64,000 nucleotides of DNA from NCBI RefSeq assembly GCF_039794105.1, contig NZ_JBDIWA010000014.1:14639-78638 (forward strand). The letters run 5' to 3'. Both the position numbers and the translations under genes were made by a program. The notes below the pieces were generated by a model that was not told the origin of the DNA, did not search any database, and saw only the letters and a program-made list of their open reading frames with translations. Positions 24,928 through 34,197 of this stretch are shown here, in pieces. Position 1 is the stretch's first letter; each line of letters opens with the position of its first letter. The DNA comes from Kuenenia sp039794105 (GTDB lineage Bacteria; Planctomycetota; Brocadiia; Brocadiales; Brocadiaceae).

Positions 24928-27429
24928 TTATTTCACTACAATATTCACCAATTTTTTGGGAATAATAATGGTTTTGACCACTGTCTTTCCTTCAATGTAT
25001 GAAATAACACGTTCGTCTTTCATTACACATTCTTTTAATTTTTTATCGCTAATATCCACCGGTACTGAAATGTGGCTTCTTACCTTGCTGTTGACCTGAA
25101 TAACAATCTCAACCTCTTCTTCCTGAATCGCATCCTTGTCGTATTCTGGCCACTTATTATGGAAGATACTGGGTTTATGCCCCATCGCCTCCCATAATTC
25201 TTCACAAATGTGAGGAACAAACGGGGCCATGAGCAACAGAATCGTTTCCATAGAATACCTAAAAACCCGGAACTCCAATTCTTCTCCCGTATTGCGAGGC
25301 GCAACAACCTTAAATGAATCAATATTGTTTAATAATTCCATAATCGAGGCAATCGCCGTGTTAAAATGCCACGAAGTGTCTAAATCATCCGTAATCTTTT
25401 TAATTGTCTGATTCGTTTGACGGTAAATTGCCTTTGCCTTCGGGGGAAGTTTTTGCATGTCAATTTGTGTGCGCCCAACCTTTGCATAACTCTCTTCAAA
25501 TTCGACAACCTTTTGCCAGAGCCGGTTCAGGAACCGGTGCGCTCCTGGCACACCCCGGTCGTTCCATTCTGCATCTTTCTGCGGCGGCCCTATAAAAAGG
25601 GTGTAAAGACGCTGGGTATCCGCGCCATACTTTTCGATAAGTACTTCAGGGCTTACCACATTCCCCTTCGACTTCGACATCTTCGCGCCATTCTTAATAA
25701 TCATCCCCTGTGTAAAGAGATGGTGAAACGGTTCTTTACATCCGATGAAATCAAGATCATAAAGAGCCTTCGTAATAAACCGTGAATATAAAAGGTGCAA
25801 AATGGCATGTTCCACACCGCCAATATACTGATCCACCGGCAGCCACTCATTAACCTTTTTTTTATCGAAAGGCTGATTATTATCCTTCGGAGAAAGGTAT
25901 CGGAGGAAATACCAACTCGAATCAACAAAGGTATCCATCGTATCAACCTCGCGCTTTGCAGGCGCTGCACATTTAGGGCAAGTCGTGTTGACAAACGAAT
26001 CAATCTTTGCCAGAGGATTCATGCCTTGGGGCAGAAATTCTATTTCTTCCGGGAGAAGCACAGGAAGCTGTGATTCCGGAACAGGAACCGTTCCGCACGT
26101 CTCGCAATATATAATAGGAATAGGCGCTCCCCAATAACGCTGCCTCGATATAAGCCAGTCGCGCAACCGGTACGTCACTGTCCTTTTCCCAAGCCCCTTC
26201 ATTTCAAGATGCTCAGCAATCGCAACCATTGCCCTCGTATTGAGCATGCCGTTAAATGCCTCAGAATTAACCTGAACGCCTTCACCGGTAAAGGCCTCCT
26301 TCATCGTTTCGGCATACAGTGATTCCCCTTCCGGTTGAATAACGGCCTTAACCGGCAAATGATATTTTTTTGAGAAAAGAAAATCACGCTGGTCATGCGC
26401 AGGCACCCCCATAACGGCGCCCGTGCCATATTCCATGAGCACATAATTTCCTATCCACAGGGGAACTTTTGTATTATTAACCGGATTGATAACATACGTT
26501 CCGGTGAAAATTCCCTCTTTTACGGCATCTTCCGCCGTACGTTCCACCATTCCCTGGTTTCTCGCCCTTTCAACAAACGCCATCACCTCGCCCTCGCACG
26601 GAGAACCGGTGACCAGTTGCTCAATTACGGGATGTTCCGGCGCCAAAGAGACAAAAGTAACGCCGTAAAGGGTATCGGGCCGTGTGGTGAAACATGGCAA
26701 TATCTCTCCCGAACCTTCCAGCCGGAAATCAATGCGCACCCCCTCGCTTCTCCCTATCCAGTTCGCCTGCATTGTCTTTACCCGCTCCGGCCATCCTTCC
26801 AGCAATGAAAGATCGTCAAGAAGCTTCTGGGCATAGTCGCTGATACGAAAGAACCACTGCACCAGATCCCTTTGCCTAACAGGGCTGTCGCACCGTTCGC
26901 AGCATCCATCTACCACCTGCTCGTTGGCCAATACCGTACTGCAAGAAGGGCACCAATTAACCGCCGCCTTCTTTTTATATGCAAGGTCATTCTCATACAG
27001 TTTCAGAAAAATCCATTGCGTCCATTTATAATAATCAGGATTGCAGGACGTAACTTCCCTGTCCCAATCATATCCGACTCCCCATCGGCGAAGCTGGTGC
27101 TTCATGGCTTTTATATTTTTGTGCGTCCATGCGGCAGGATGCGTACCTCCTTTGATAGCGGCATTTTCAGCGGGAAGCCCGAAGGCGTCCCATCCGATAG
27201 GAGAAAGCACATTGTATCCCTTCATAATTTTGTACCGGGCGACAACGTCTCCGATAATATAATTCCTGCCGTGTCCCACATGCAATGTGCCGGATGGATA
27301 CGGAAACATTACCAGGCAATAGAACTTATCCTTTTTCTTTGAATCATCCGTATGAAATAAACAGCAGCCTTCCCAGTAGCCCTGCCACTTCGTTTCAATA
27401 TCGGTGAAATTGTATTCCCTTTGCGCCAT
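24928..27429 (-). CDS. leuS: Leucyl-tRNA synthetase
   Basis: Charges tRNA-Leu with leucine in the cytosol. The 833-aa protein has the class I signatures HVGHGRNY (HIGH motif, about residues 52-59) and KMSKSKGNV (about 584-592). A CP1 editing domain lies between them, with TRPDTLYGVTFVSLAPEHP, and the anticodon-binding and C-terminal domains are complete. Length is typical for bacterial LeuS. The ATG is preceded by TTAAGGAG. It points toward the plus-strand toxin gene, leaving a 62-bp convergent spacer without an obvious terminator. Confidence 0.98.
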   Translation of the reverse strand: MAQREYNFTDIETKWQGYWEGCCLFHTDDSKKKDKFYCLVMFPYPSGTLHVGHGRNYIIGDVVARYKIMKGYNVLSPIGWDAFGLPAENAAIKGGTHPAAWTHKNIKAMKHQLRRWGVGYDWDREVTSCNPDYYKWTQWIFLKLYENDLAYKKKAAVNWCPSCSTVLANEQVVDGCCERCDSPVRQRDLVQWFFRISDYAQKLLDDLSLLEGWPERVKTMQANWIGRSEGVRIDFRLEGSGEILPCFTTRPDTLYGVTFVSLAPEHPVIEQLVTGSPCEGEVMAFVERARNQGMVERTAEDAVKEGIFTGTYVINPVNNTKVPLWIGNYVLMEYGTGAVMGVPAHDQRDFLFSKKYHLPVKAVIQPEGESLYAETMKEAFTGEGVQVNSEAFNGMLNTRAMVAIAEHLEMKGLGKRTVTYRLRDWLISRQRYWGAPIPIIYCETCGTVPVPESQLPVLLPEEIEFLPQGMNPLAKIDSFVNTTCPKCAAPAKREVDTMDTFVDSSWYFLRYLSPKDNNQPFDKKKVNEWLPVDQYIGGVEHAILHLLYSRFITKALYDLDFIGCKEPFHHLFTQGMIIKNGAKMSKSKGNVVSPEVLIEKYGADTQRLYTLFIGPPQKDAEWNDRGVPGAHRFLNRLWQKVVEFEESYAKVGRTQIDMQKLPPKAKAIYRQTNQTIKKITDDLDTSWHFNTAIASIMELLNNIDSFKVVAPRNTGEELEFRVFRYSMETILLLMAPFVPHICEELWEAMGHKPSIFHNKWPEYDKDAIQEEEVEIVIQVNSKVRSHISVPVDISDKKLKECVMKDERVISYIEGKTVVKTIIIPKKLVNIVVK

Positions 27430-27477
27430 TGACTACTCCTTAAAAGCAAGGTGTTGCATGCAAAAAAACTAAACACA

Positions 27478-27560
27478 ATCCTCAGTCCTCAGTCCTCAGT
27501 CCTCAATCTGCCGATTGCAGATTGCAGATTGCAGATTGCAGATTGCAGATTGCCGACTGT
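27478..27560. repeat. Heptamer array (CCTCAGT, then GATTGCA)
   Basis: Three to four units of CCTCAGT/CCTCAAT are followed by about six units of GATTGCA and GATTGCC. The core again switches from CARTC-like to GAYTG-like in the middle. It lies in the leader region of leuS. Confidence 0.85.
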
Positions 27561-27817
27561 ACCATATTCCATATTGAAAAAAGACGGCAAGGGGACAACC
27601 AGGCATCTTGCATCTGGTTCTGCGCCTTCCCTTCATCTTTCGCAGCGATACAAAAGAGATTCAAATTCTAACAGAATTTCATACGTAATCAATTGAAAAG
27701 GTCATTGATTCCTGTTGAAAAACCTTGACAATCAGCAAGTATCATGGTAGCTTTTTATCTCATCGATATATGACACTTACCAACACTTCATCTAAAAAAC
27801 TATCACCTATTCTATGT

Positions 27818-27893
<76 letters not shown>

Positions 27894-27900
27894 TTATTTT

Positions 27901-28101
27901 CCAGGAAAGGAGGCGGTTAAAGCCTTTCAAAAAGCTGGTTGGCAAACTATAGGACAAGTAGGAAGCCACCTGGTAATGTAAAAACCCGGAATTCGTGTTA
28001 ACTTATCAATACCACAACACAAAGAATTATCTATTGGTACTCTACGTTCTCTGATTCGCAATGCAAACTTATCTGTTGAAGATTTTTTAAGTTTATTATA
28101 A
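27901..28101 (+). pseudogene. hicA-like toxin remnant next to tRNA-Ala
   Basis: The frame from 27901 reads PGKEAVKAFQKAGWQTIGQ and continues VGSHLVM, then meets TAA at 27979-27981. It resumes as KPGIRVNLSIPQHKELSIG and TLRSLIRNANLSVEDFLSLL before a stop at 28101. This is the classical HicA sequence over nearly its full length, including the catalytic GSH and the HKEL-GTLRSI-A-L block. It lacks an initiator region and has one internal stop where the family has Arg/Lys. No antitoxin gene follows. It is a different HicA lineage from the intact one at 22795. Confidence 0.85.
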
Positions 28102-28167
28102 TAATATTTCTACTGTATAATTTTTGTATACCAGAAGAACAAATATAATAAAATTCCACACAATACA

Positions 28168-29577
28168 TTACCACCCCAAATTTTTTTTCCGTATCCTTGC
28201 CATATATCCTCCATCTCCCTTGTTTATTTCCGGGAAATAGCAATCTTCCTTATCAAGGCAAAATTGTGGTTCATTTTTAAGGAATTTTTGCACTACCTCC
28301 TGGTTTTCTTCCGGTTCGATACTACAGGTACTGTATACCAAAATACCGTCCTGTTTAAGCATGGTGGAACCTGTTTTTAGCAGAGAATATTGAAGTGCTG
28401 CCAACTGTTTTATATTTTTTTCCGTGATCCTCCACCGGGCTTCTACCCGACGTGAAAGCACTCCGGTGTTGGAACATGGCACGTCTGCAAGCACACGGTC
28501 AAATTTGCAGCGAAAGGGGATTTTTCCTTCTGAAGCATCACCGCAGATGATGGTAATGTTTTTGGTGCCTAGTCTTTGGCAGTTTTCTTTTACACGATAC
28601 AGCCTTTTCAGGGAAATGTCTAAGGCGTAAATGCTGCCTTTGTTTTGTATTATTTCGGCAATGTGTGTAGTTTTTCCCCCAGGCGCTGCGCACATGTCCA
28701 GTAGAGTGATTACGCCGTCGGTGGGTGTTTCTGCAATGAGAAAGGTACCAACTTTCATGGAGGTTATATCTTGCACCGAAAATAATCCATCAGAAAATCC
28801 AGGTATGTCAGAAACAACACTCTTATTTACTATCAATGCATTGTTGTCTATTACACGCGCAAGAATGCCCTTTTGTTCCAGGAGGGAAGCAAATTCACTG
28901 ATTGAAGTTTTGTTATGATTAATACGCAGAAATAATGTCGGGATGTAATTGTTAGCCTTGCATATTTCTATTGTCTTGTCTTTCCCGTATCTGGTGAGCC
29001 AGCGCTTTATCAACCATTCCGGATGGCTATAATTTTTTGCGATATATGATGTAAGGTTTTTCCCCTGATCTGGAAAGATTGGCTCGCTGAACTCACACCA
29101 AACGTTTTCTTTCTTGTACAACAATTTTTGCGGATTGACATTTTCATTAATGACTGAATATTTATTCTTTATGGTTCTGTCCACTGCACGCAGTATCGCA
29201 TTGGCAAACCGTGCAGCATCCGGGCGCCGTATCAGATTTTTAACGAGTTCTACGGAGGTATTTACCGCGGCTGAATGGGGGATTTTATCTAAAAAAACCA
29301 TTTGATAGATTCCCAGACGCAATGCATATAGTAACCAGGGTTCTATTTTTTTTGGCGGAATCTTAGAAAAGAAAGAAAGAATGGTATCAAGGGATAATTG
29401 ATGGCGGGTAATGCCGTTTACAAGTTCAAGGAGAAGGTGTTTGTCTAGCCTTGATACATTCGCTTGTTGACATCGCTCCTCAACAAGTTCTTGCAAGAAA
29501 ACATCTTTTTCATCAACCTTTCGCAGAATACGAATACTTTCAAGGCGTACATCAATTTTATTTGAGGAATTTTTCAA
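28168..29577 (-). CDS. rsmB: 16S rRNA (cytosine-967-C5)-methyltransferase RsmB
   Basis: Methylates C967 of 16S rRNA using S-adenosylmethionine. The 469-aa protein has an N-terminal NusB-like RNA-binding domain (about residues 1-145) and a C-terminal Rossmann methyltransferase. The latter shows DMCAAPGGKTTHIAEII, VLADVPCSNTGVLSRR (first catalytic Cys) and VYSTCSIEPEENQEVV (second catalytic Cys). The start is a TTG at 29577, overlapping the end of the DUF116 gene by 20 bp; no better start follows. It is the last gene of the def-fmt-DUF116-rsmB set. Confidence 0.95.
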   Translation of the reverse strand: MKNSSNKIDVRLESIRILRKVDEKDVFLQELVEERCQQANVSRLDKHLLLELVNGITRHQLSLDTILSFFSKIPPKKIEPWLLYALRLGIYQMVFLDKIPHSAAVNTSVELVKNLIRRPDAARFANAILRAVDRTIKNKYSVINENVNPQKLLYKKENVWCEFSEPIFPDQGKNLTSYIAKNYSHPEWLIKRWLTRYGKDKTIEICKANNYIPTLFLRINHNKTSISEFASLLEQKGILARVIDNNALIVNKSVVSDIPGFSDGLFSVQDITSMKVGTFLIAETPTDGVITLLDMCAAPGGKTTHIAEIIQNKGSIYALDISLKRLYRVKENCQRLGTKNITIICGDASEGKIPFRCKFDRVLADVPCSNTGVLSRRVEARWRITEKNIKQLAALQYSLLKTGSTMLKQDGILVYSTCSIEPEENQEVVQKFLKNEPQFCLDKEDCYFPEINKGDGGYMARIRKKNLGW

Positions 29578-30001
29578 CTGCTTCTTTTACTTCATCCATA
29601 TATACGTCAGTATCTTTGCAGTATCCATGTGGCCTGAGATTTGGCACTGCAAAAATAGTTTTTGGGGCGGCGGCCATTAAACCGGTTCTTAATTCTTTTT
29701 CGCAGGCAATAGCAACAACTCCATGTATCTCTTCTGATTTTACTTTTTGAAGGGCAACACGTCCCCCGGTGGCAAGAGATATGTGGACGCCGTATTTTTC
29801 AGAAAATTCTATCAGATCTTTTATCTTGCATTTTCCGCAGCGCTTACATTCGTTCAAGTCGTTCTTTACATTTTGTTTGCACTCAGAGTGTTGAATACAA
29901 TGCGGGAAGAGAATCAGTAAGTTCTTTGAAGAGCATTTTTTCTTCCTTAGTTTTACCATAAGATTATTGATAGAAACAAACTTCTTATCAATAAATTCCA
30001 T
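29558..30001 (-). CDS. DUF116 family protein
   Basis: A 147-aa cysteine-rich protein of the DUF116 family. Cys residues occur as FPHCIQHSECKQNVKNDLNECKRCGKCKI (about residues 33-61), suggesting a metal or iron-sulfur site. The body reads GVHISLATGGRVALQKV, then HGVVAIACEKELRTGL and AVPNLRPHGYCKDTDV, all typical of the family. The biochemical role is unknown. Its consistent position between fmt and rsmB in many bacteria links it to translation initiation or rRNA modification, which is inference. Confidence 0.88.
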   Translation of the reverse strand: MEFIDKKFVSINNLMVKLRKKKCSSKNLLILFPHCIQHSECKQNVKNDLNECKRCGKCKIKDLIEFSEKYGVHISLATGGRVALQKVKSEEIHGVVAIACEKELRTGLMAAAPKTIFAVPNLRPHGYCKDTDVYMDEVKEAVEKFLK

Positions 30002-30032
30002 AATTATCGGCCTCTTATAAAAATGTTAGTGT

Positions 30033-30995
30033 TTATGCAGTAAAAATGTCCTGAGATGCAACTTTGTAACCACGAATAAAATCCTGCGCATCCATTGCGC
30101 GTTTCCCTTCAGGTTGCAATTGCGTGATACAAATAAAGCCATCCAATGTTGCAACATGAATTCCACAGGTTGCCGTTTCTACAACTGTTCCCGGTATAAT
30201 AGATTCATGCATGCGACATCCCTCATGAATACGTGTCTTTAACAAAATAATCCTCTTTCTCGTTTCTAGCAGGTTGTTCTTATTGTAAAATGCATATGCC
30301 CCGGGAACAGGTGTAACGCCGCGTATTCGATTATGAATTTCCTGGGTTTTTTCCGACCAGGAGATCAATCCGTCTTCTTTTTTCAGTTTTGGAGCAAAAG
30401 TCACCTTTTCTTCCTCTTGTTTCTTATAACGCGCTGTTTCTGTTGCAATACTATCCAATGTTTCCAATAACAACTCAGCGCCCATAAATGATAATCTTTT
30501 TTCAAGTTCCCCTGCGTTTTCATCCGGAAATATTGAAGCGCTTTTTTGCGCAATAATATCACCTGCATCCATTTTGAGGGTCATCACCATAGAGGTTACG
30601 CCACTCATAGTTTCACCTTTTATAATAGCCCAGTTTATGGGGGCGGCTCCACGGTATTTTGGTAACAAAGATGAGTGTATATTTATACATTTGAATCGTG
30701 GAATGTCGATTATCCGGCTGGATAAAAGTTGCCCGAATGCAACAACAACGATAAAGTCAGGGGCATATCTTTTCAATTGTTTTATTACAGGTTCGTCATT
30801 TACGTTGGCTGGTTGTAATATTTCCCATCCCAATTCCAGCGCTTTGATTTTTACCGGCGAAGGGCAGGGTCTTTTGCTTCTTCCTTTTGGCCGGTCTGGT
30901 TGTGTTACCACGGCAACAACATTATACCTTGATTTTGCCAAAAAACTCAGGCTGGGAACTGCAAATTCCGGGGTTCCCATAAAAATAACGTTCAT
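30033..30995 (-). CDS. fmt: Methionyl-tRNA formyltransferase
   Basis: Formylates initiator Met-tRNA with 10-formyl-tetrahydrofolate. The 320-aa protein begins MNVIFMGTPEFAVPSLSFL. It carries the formyl-transferase core, with FKCINIHSSLLPKYRGAAPINWAI (the catalytic Asn/His/Asp set with NIHSSLLP) and MDAGDIIAQ. The C-terminal OB-like tRNA-binding domain begins around residue 205. It lies 55 bp downstream of def on the same strand, a classical pairing. Confidence 0.97.
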   Translation of the reverse strand: MNVIFMGTPEFAVPSLSFLAKSRYNVVAVVTQPDRPKGRSKRPCPSPVKIKALELGWEILQPANVNDEPVIKQLKRYAPDFIVVVAFGQLLSSRIIDIPRFKCINIHSSLLPKYRGAAPINWAIIKGETMSGVTSMVMTLKMDAGDIIAQKSASIFPDENAGELEKRLSFMGAELLLETLDSIATETARYKKQEEEKVTFAPKLKKEDGLISWSEKTQEIHNRIRGVTPVPGAYAFYNKNNLLETRKRIILLKTRIHEGCRMHESIIPGTVVETATCGIHVATLDGFICITQLQPEGKRAMDAQDFIRGYKVASQDIFTA

Positions 30996-31050
30996 AATTT
31001 AACCAACTGTTCCTTTTCTCTCTCTTTTTCAGATTTTGCAAAAGAGTGTA

Positions 31051-31563
31051 TTAAACCGGAACCCGGTCTTTTTTATATGACCGCTCTAATTCTTTTAATT
31101 GTTGAGATGCAGCAAGTCTGCTGGCAGGGCTCATTCTGTCTATGAAAAGACATCCATTCAGATGGTCAAGCTCGTGTTGCCATGCACGGGCAAGTAAATC
31201 TTCCAGAACAACCTCAATTTTCTGCCCATTAAGATTATACGCGCATGCCTTAATTTTGCGGGTTCTTATAACCTTTCCCATAATGCCTGGAAAACTTAAA
31301 CATCCTTCTTCTTTACTTGTTTCACCAGCTTCTTCCATAATTGATGGGTTGATAAATACCTTATCGTCTACATTATTTCCAACAACATCAATAACGAACA
31401 AGCGTACAGACCAGCCTACCTGTGGCGCCGCCAATCCAATACCATGCGCACGGTGCATCAATTCAACCATTTTTTCCGCCTTTTTATACACATCTGCATT
31501 GATTTCTGTCAGGGGTTTTGCCTTTTGGCGCAATACAGGGGCAGGATAAGTAACAATATTCAC
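31051..31563 (-). CDS. def: Peptide deformylase
   Basis: Removes the formyl group from nascent proteins; Fe2+ or Zn2+ enzyme of 170 aa. All three family motifs are present: GIGLAAPQVG (about residues 41-50), EGCLSFPG (about 85-92, Cys ligand) and QHELDHLNG (about 129-137, two His ligands and catalytic Glu). The start is a GTG at 31563 without a clear ribosome site. It heads the operon def-fmt-DUF116-rsmB. Confidence 0.97.
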   Translation of the reverse strand: MNIVTYPAPVLRQKAKPLTEINADVYKKAEKMVELMHRAHGIGLAAPQVGWSVRLFVIDVVGNNVDDKVFINPSIMEEAGETSKEEGCLSFPGIMGKVIRTRKIKACAYNLNGQKIEVVLEDLLARAWQHELDHLNGCLFIDRMSPASRLAASQQLKELERSYKKDRVPV

Positions 31564-31621
31564 TTGATTATTTTTTCTGAAAAATACAAAGGTTTAAAAA
31601 AAGGCCAGGAGTTAACAAGCC

Positions 31622-31669
31622 CTTTTAAAAAAACTAAAATTTACGGTAATATTTTAGTTTTTTTAAAAT
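31622..31669. repeat. AT-rich inverted repeat built from two copies of the TTTAGTTTTTT motif
   Basis: CTTTTAAAAAAACTAAAAT and ATTTTAGTTTTTTTAAAA face each other across a loop of about 8 nt (TTACGGTA). It is followed by a GTCCATGCG-TTAAACCGCA block that resembles the sequence after the copy at 33987. It lies upstream of def, away from the hemerythrin promoter. Confidence 0.7.
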
Positions 31670-31862
31670 CCGTCCATGCGTTAAACCGCACCGCGTAGAG
31701 AATAGCCTAAAGCCCTGGCTAAAGTGTGAAAATGTGTTATTTAAGAGCGAATTAAATTCGACCAATCGACTTTACAGAATATAATAAAAACAAACAATAA
31801 TTGCAAGCGGCAAAAAAGCTTGATATCGGCATTCCCTGGTAAATTTTCACCTATTTCTTTGC

Positions 31863-31892
31863 TTGACATGTTATATAATCGTTGGCTATAAT
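31863..31892 (+). promoter_or_regulatory. Sigma-70 type promoter for the hemerythrin operon
   Basis: Perfect -35 TTGACA (31863-31868) and perfect -10 TATAAT (31887-31892) with an 18-bp spacer. Transcription would start near 31900, giving a 5' leader of about 50 nt with a GGAGG site at 31941-31945. Confidence 0.8.
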
Positions 31893-31950
31893 AGTTTCTT
31901 AAATATTGTGATTGACGGCACTATAACAGCATTGAATTAAGGAGGGGTTT

Positions 31951-32748
31951 TTGGAAAATATTTTAAATAAAGAAATAAAGGGGATTATCGACAATTACCC
32001 GGAAGTAGGCAAAATTCTTGAAGAGTATGGCATAGGTTGTGCGCCATGCTCTGTTGGAAGTTGCTTTATGAAGGATATCGTTGGAATTCATAATCTTGAT
32101 CCTCTGCAAGAAGCAACACTGATGTATAGGATAGAAAAAGCTATTTATCCGGACAGGGATATTCCTGAGCCAAAGGTGGATTTGACAAAGACGGCTATTC
32201 CAAAGAAAATTACTTATTCTCCTTCGGTGAAAAAACTTGTCGATGAACATGTTCTCATTAAACGGCTTTTGGCTCTCATACCTTCCATTGTTGAATATGT
32301 TGAAAGTAGCATGGAAGTAGACGAAGATCTTGTGCTAAGTTGCGTTGATTTTATACGTAATTATGCTGACAAATATCATCATATGAAGGAAGAAGATATT
32401 TTATTTAAATACGTTGATGAAAATGCTGAAATTATACAAATTATGTATAAAGATCACGATACGGGAAGAAACCATATCCGGCAAGTAGTAGAGGGGGTTA
32501 AAAGAGGTGACAAAGCTGCGATAAAAGAACACCTTTTTGGATACATGGATTTGCTTACACAGCATATCAAAAAAGAAGATGAAATCCTTTATCCTTGGAT
32601 TGATCGTCAATTATCTGACGCACAGGTAGGTGAAATGTTTCAAAGGTGTAATGATGCGGATGCTTCTGTTGGGGATGAATTGCCAAGAAAGTACGAGAAT
32701 TTTATTATTGAATTGGAAGAGAAATTTTTAAGGGAGGTTGTAAAATGA
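31951..32748 (+). CDS. Hemerythrin-domain protein with N-terminal DUF1858-like domain
   Basis: A 265-aa cytosolic protein. Residues 1-65 resemble the DUF1858/ScdA N-terminal type, with IIDNYPEVGKILEEYGIGCAPCSVGSC (CxxC). Residues 75-250 form a hemerythrin four-helix bundle with predicted di-iron ligands in DEHVLIKRL, KYHHMKEEDILF, KDHDTGRNH and LTQHIKKEDEILYPWID. Relatives serve in O2/NO sensing, iron-sulfur repair or redox defence; which applies here cannot be told. The start is TTG with GGAGG 5 nt before it. It overlaps the next gene by 4 bp, and a strong promoter lies upstream. Confidence 0.85.
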   Translation: MENILNKEIKGIIDNYPEVGKILEEYGIGCAPCSVGSCFMKDIVGIHNLDPLQEATLMYRIEKAIYPDRDIPEPKVDLTKTAIPKKITYSPSVKKLVDEHVLIKRLLALIPSIVEYVESSMEVDEDLVLSCVDFIRNYADKYHHMKEEDILFKYVDENAEIIQIMYKDHDTGRNHIRQVVEGVKRGDKAAIKEHLFGYMDLLTQHIKKEDEILYPWIDRQLSDAQVGEMFQRCNDADASVGDELPRKYENFIIELEEKFLREVVK

Positions 32749-33206
32749 GTGGTTGTCCAGGATCAAGAACGATAGATTTTAGTGAAAAGGAAGAACAGAG
32801 CGAGGGTGAATCAGGCAAGCGCCAGTCTCAGTTAAGGCAGTGGCCGATACAGTTTCACCTTGTCTCGCCCCAGGCGCCTTATTTTCAGGAAAAAGACATT
32901 TTGTTGGTCGCTGACTGTGTTCCTTTTGCATTAGCTGATTTTCATAAGGATTATCTGAAAGGCAAAAGCATTGCTATTGCTTGCCCTAAATTGGATTCGG
33001 ATCAAGAGGTCTATATAGAAAAAGTAAAGTCTTTAATTGATGACTCAAAGATTAATACTTTGACCGTAATGATCATGCAGGTACCATGTTGTTTTGGGTT
33101 AGTTCAGGTAGCAAAAGAGGGGGCAGAAAAAGCGACCCGTAAAATACCGGTTAAACAGGTTGTCGTAGGTATTGAAGGTGGAGTTTTATCTGAGGAATGG
33201 ATTTAA
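32745..33206 (+). CDS. Cysteine-rich protein of the iron-sulfur oxidoreductase (ferredoxin-associated) family
   Basis: A 153-aa protein starting MSGCPGSRTIDF, with SQLRQWPIQFHLVSPQAPYF, LLVADCVPFALADFH, IAIACPKLDSD and MQVPCCFGLVQVA. This is the sequence that, in many anaerobes, forms the C-terminal part of a 4Fe-4S ferredoxin-like protein. Here the ferredoxin domain is absent and the protein stands alone. Six conserved Cys suggest a metal or cluster site. It overlaps the hemerythrin gene by 4 bp (ATGA), so the two are translationally coupled and probably act together in redox or nitrosative defence (inference). Confidence 0.75.
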   Translation: MSGCPGSRTIDFSEKEEQSEGESGKRQSQLRQWPIQFHLVSPQAPYFQEKDILLVADCVPFALADFHKDYLKGKSIAIACPKLDSDQEVYIEKVKSLIDDSKINTLTVMIMQVPCCFGLVQVAKEGAEKATRKIPVKQVVVGIEGGVLSEEWI

Positions 33207-33235
33207 TATTTCAAAAATCCCTATTTTTACTAAAG

Positions 33236-33275
33236 AAAAAAATCCCTGAGTTGAATTTCTCAGGGATTTTTTTTT
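33236..33275. terminator. Bidirectional intrinsic terminator
   Basis: AAAAAAATCCCTGAG pairs with CTCAGGGATTTTTTT around an 8-nt loop, with T-runs on both strands. It serves the converging plus-strand redox operon (ending 33206) and the minus-strand gene ending at 33274. Confidence 0.92.
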
Positions 33276-33810
33276 ATATTTGAAAAATCAGACGTTGCGC
33301 GTTGGTACTTTCACCTCGTTTTAAATCAACTATTAATTCTTTTCCCGTTCCCAAAAATTCATATACCAGCTTTCCTCCACCAGAATCTGAGTGACTATTA
33401 AACAAAGTTTTGCCAGAAACGGTTTTGCCGTCAAGACTTGCCGCCAATATTTTTAACGGAAGGCAACACGCTGCTTGAAAAATCAAATGGCCCTTCAATT
33501 CAATAAGATGGGTATAGTGTGGTATTTTCCTGTCGGTTGGTCGATTGTTATTTGCGTTAATGGGTATTGTATTTTGCAGGATATTGTTGTGTTGAGGATG
33601 AGTTTTGATCATATGCTTTTCTGAAGCTTGAATTGCATTTTTCAGGTATTGGTCATTGAGCAAATTTGCACAATGGAGAACCGACATTGCATCTACCCTG
33701 TCCAGTGCATAATCATGGAGCGTCTTATCGGTATTTTTTCTCTCTCGAGTGCTTGCAACCTTTTGAGCGAATAAATCAATTAATGGAAGTTCTTTGTAAC
33801 TTAAATTCAT
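33274..33810 (-). CDS. Uncharacterised protein, 178 aa
   Basis: Not recognised. The N-terminal half is helical and polar. The C-terminal half (about residues 100-178) looks beta-rich: HYTHLIELKGHLIFQAACCLPLKILAASL, then GGKLVYEFLGTGKELIVDLKRG. No signal peptide or membrane segment is seen. An Asn-rich linker (PINANNNRPTD) separates the halves. The stop codon falls within the T-run of the shared terminator. Codon use looks like that of its neighbours, so it is probably a real gene. Confidence 0.6.
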   Translation of the reverse strand: MNLSYKELPLIDLFAQKVASTRERKNTDKTLHDYALDRVDAMSVLHCANLLNDQYLKNAIQASEKHMIKTHPQHNNILQNTIPINANNNRPTDRKIPHYTHLIELKGHLIFQAACCLPLKILAASLDGKTVSGKTLFNSHSDSGGGKLVYEFLGTGKELIVDLKRGESTNAQRLIFQI

Positions 33811-34197
33811 AGGATATTTTTAAAATGTCTCGAAGGACACGAAGAAACCATACAAAAATAATGGTTTTTACAGAGTTGACGACAGCGGTTTTATGACTTT
33901 GCAGATTAATCCCAATTTTTGTCCTTTTTATGAGAAATGGTTGTCATGATTAATTGTTATTGTCAGGCTAAAAATATGCAGATTTTGTAATACTTTAGTT
34001 TTTTGGAAAATCCATCTATTTGTGTTTCACCGCATGGGGTATAATTGAAGGTCATGGCTAAAACCGGTGTATTTTATCACTGATATCCCCACACTATAGT
34101 GCGGAGTTAATGGAGGTAAAATTTGTACCAGCCACCAAATTTTTAAATACATAGTAAATCATCGGGGTTATTTATTAAACAGAAATACTGTTTTACG
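33811..34197. other. Non-coding gap with one dispersed motif
   Basis: No convincing gene. It contains the 24-bp motif GTAATACTTTAGTTTTTTGGAAAA at 33987-34010. A TCCATCTATTTGTGTTTCACCGCATGGGG-like trailer follows and resembles the trailer at 31670-31700. Nothing else was recognised. Confidence 0.6.
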
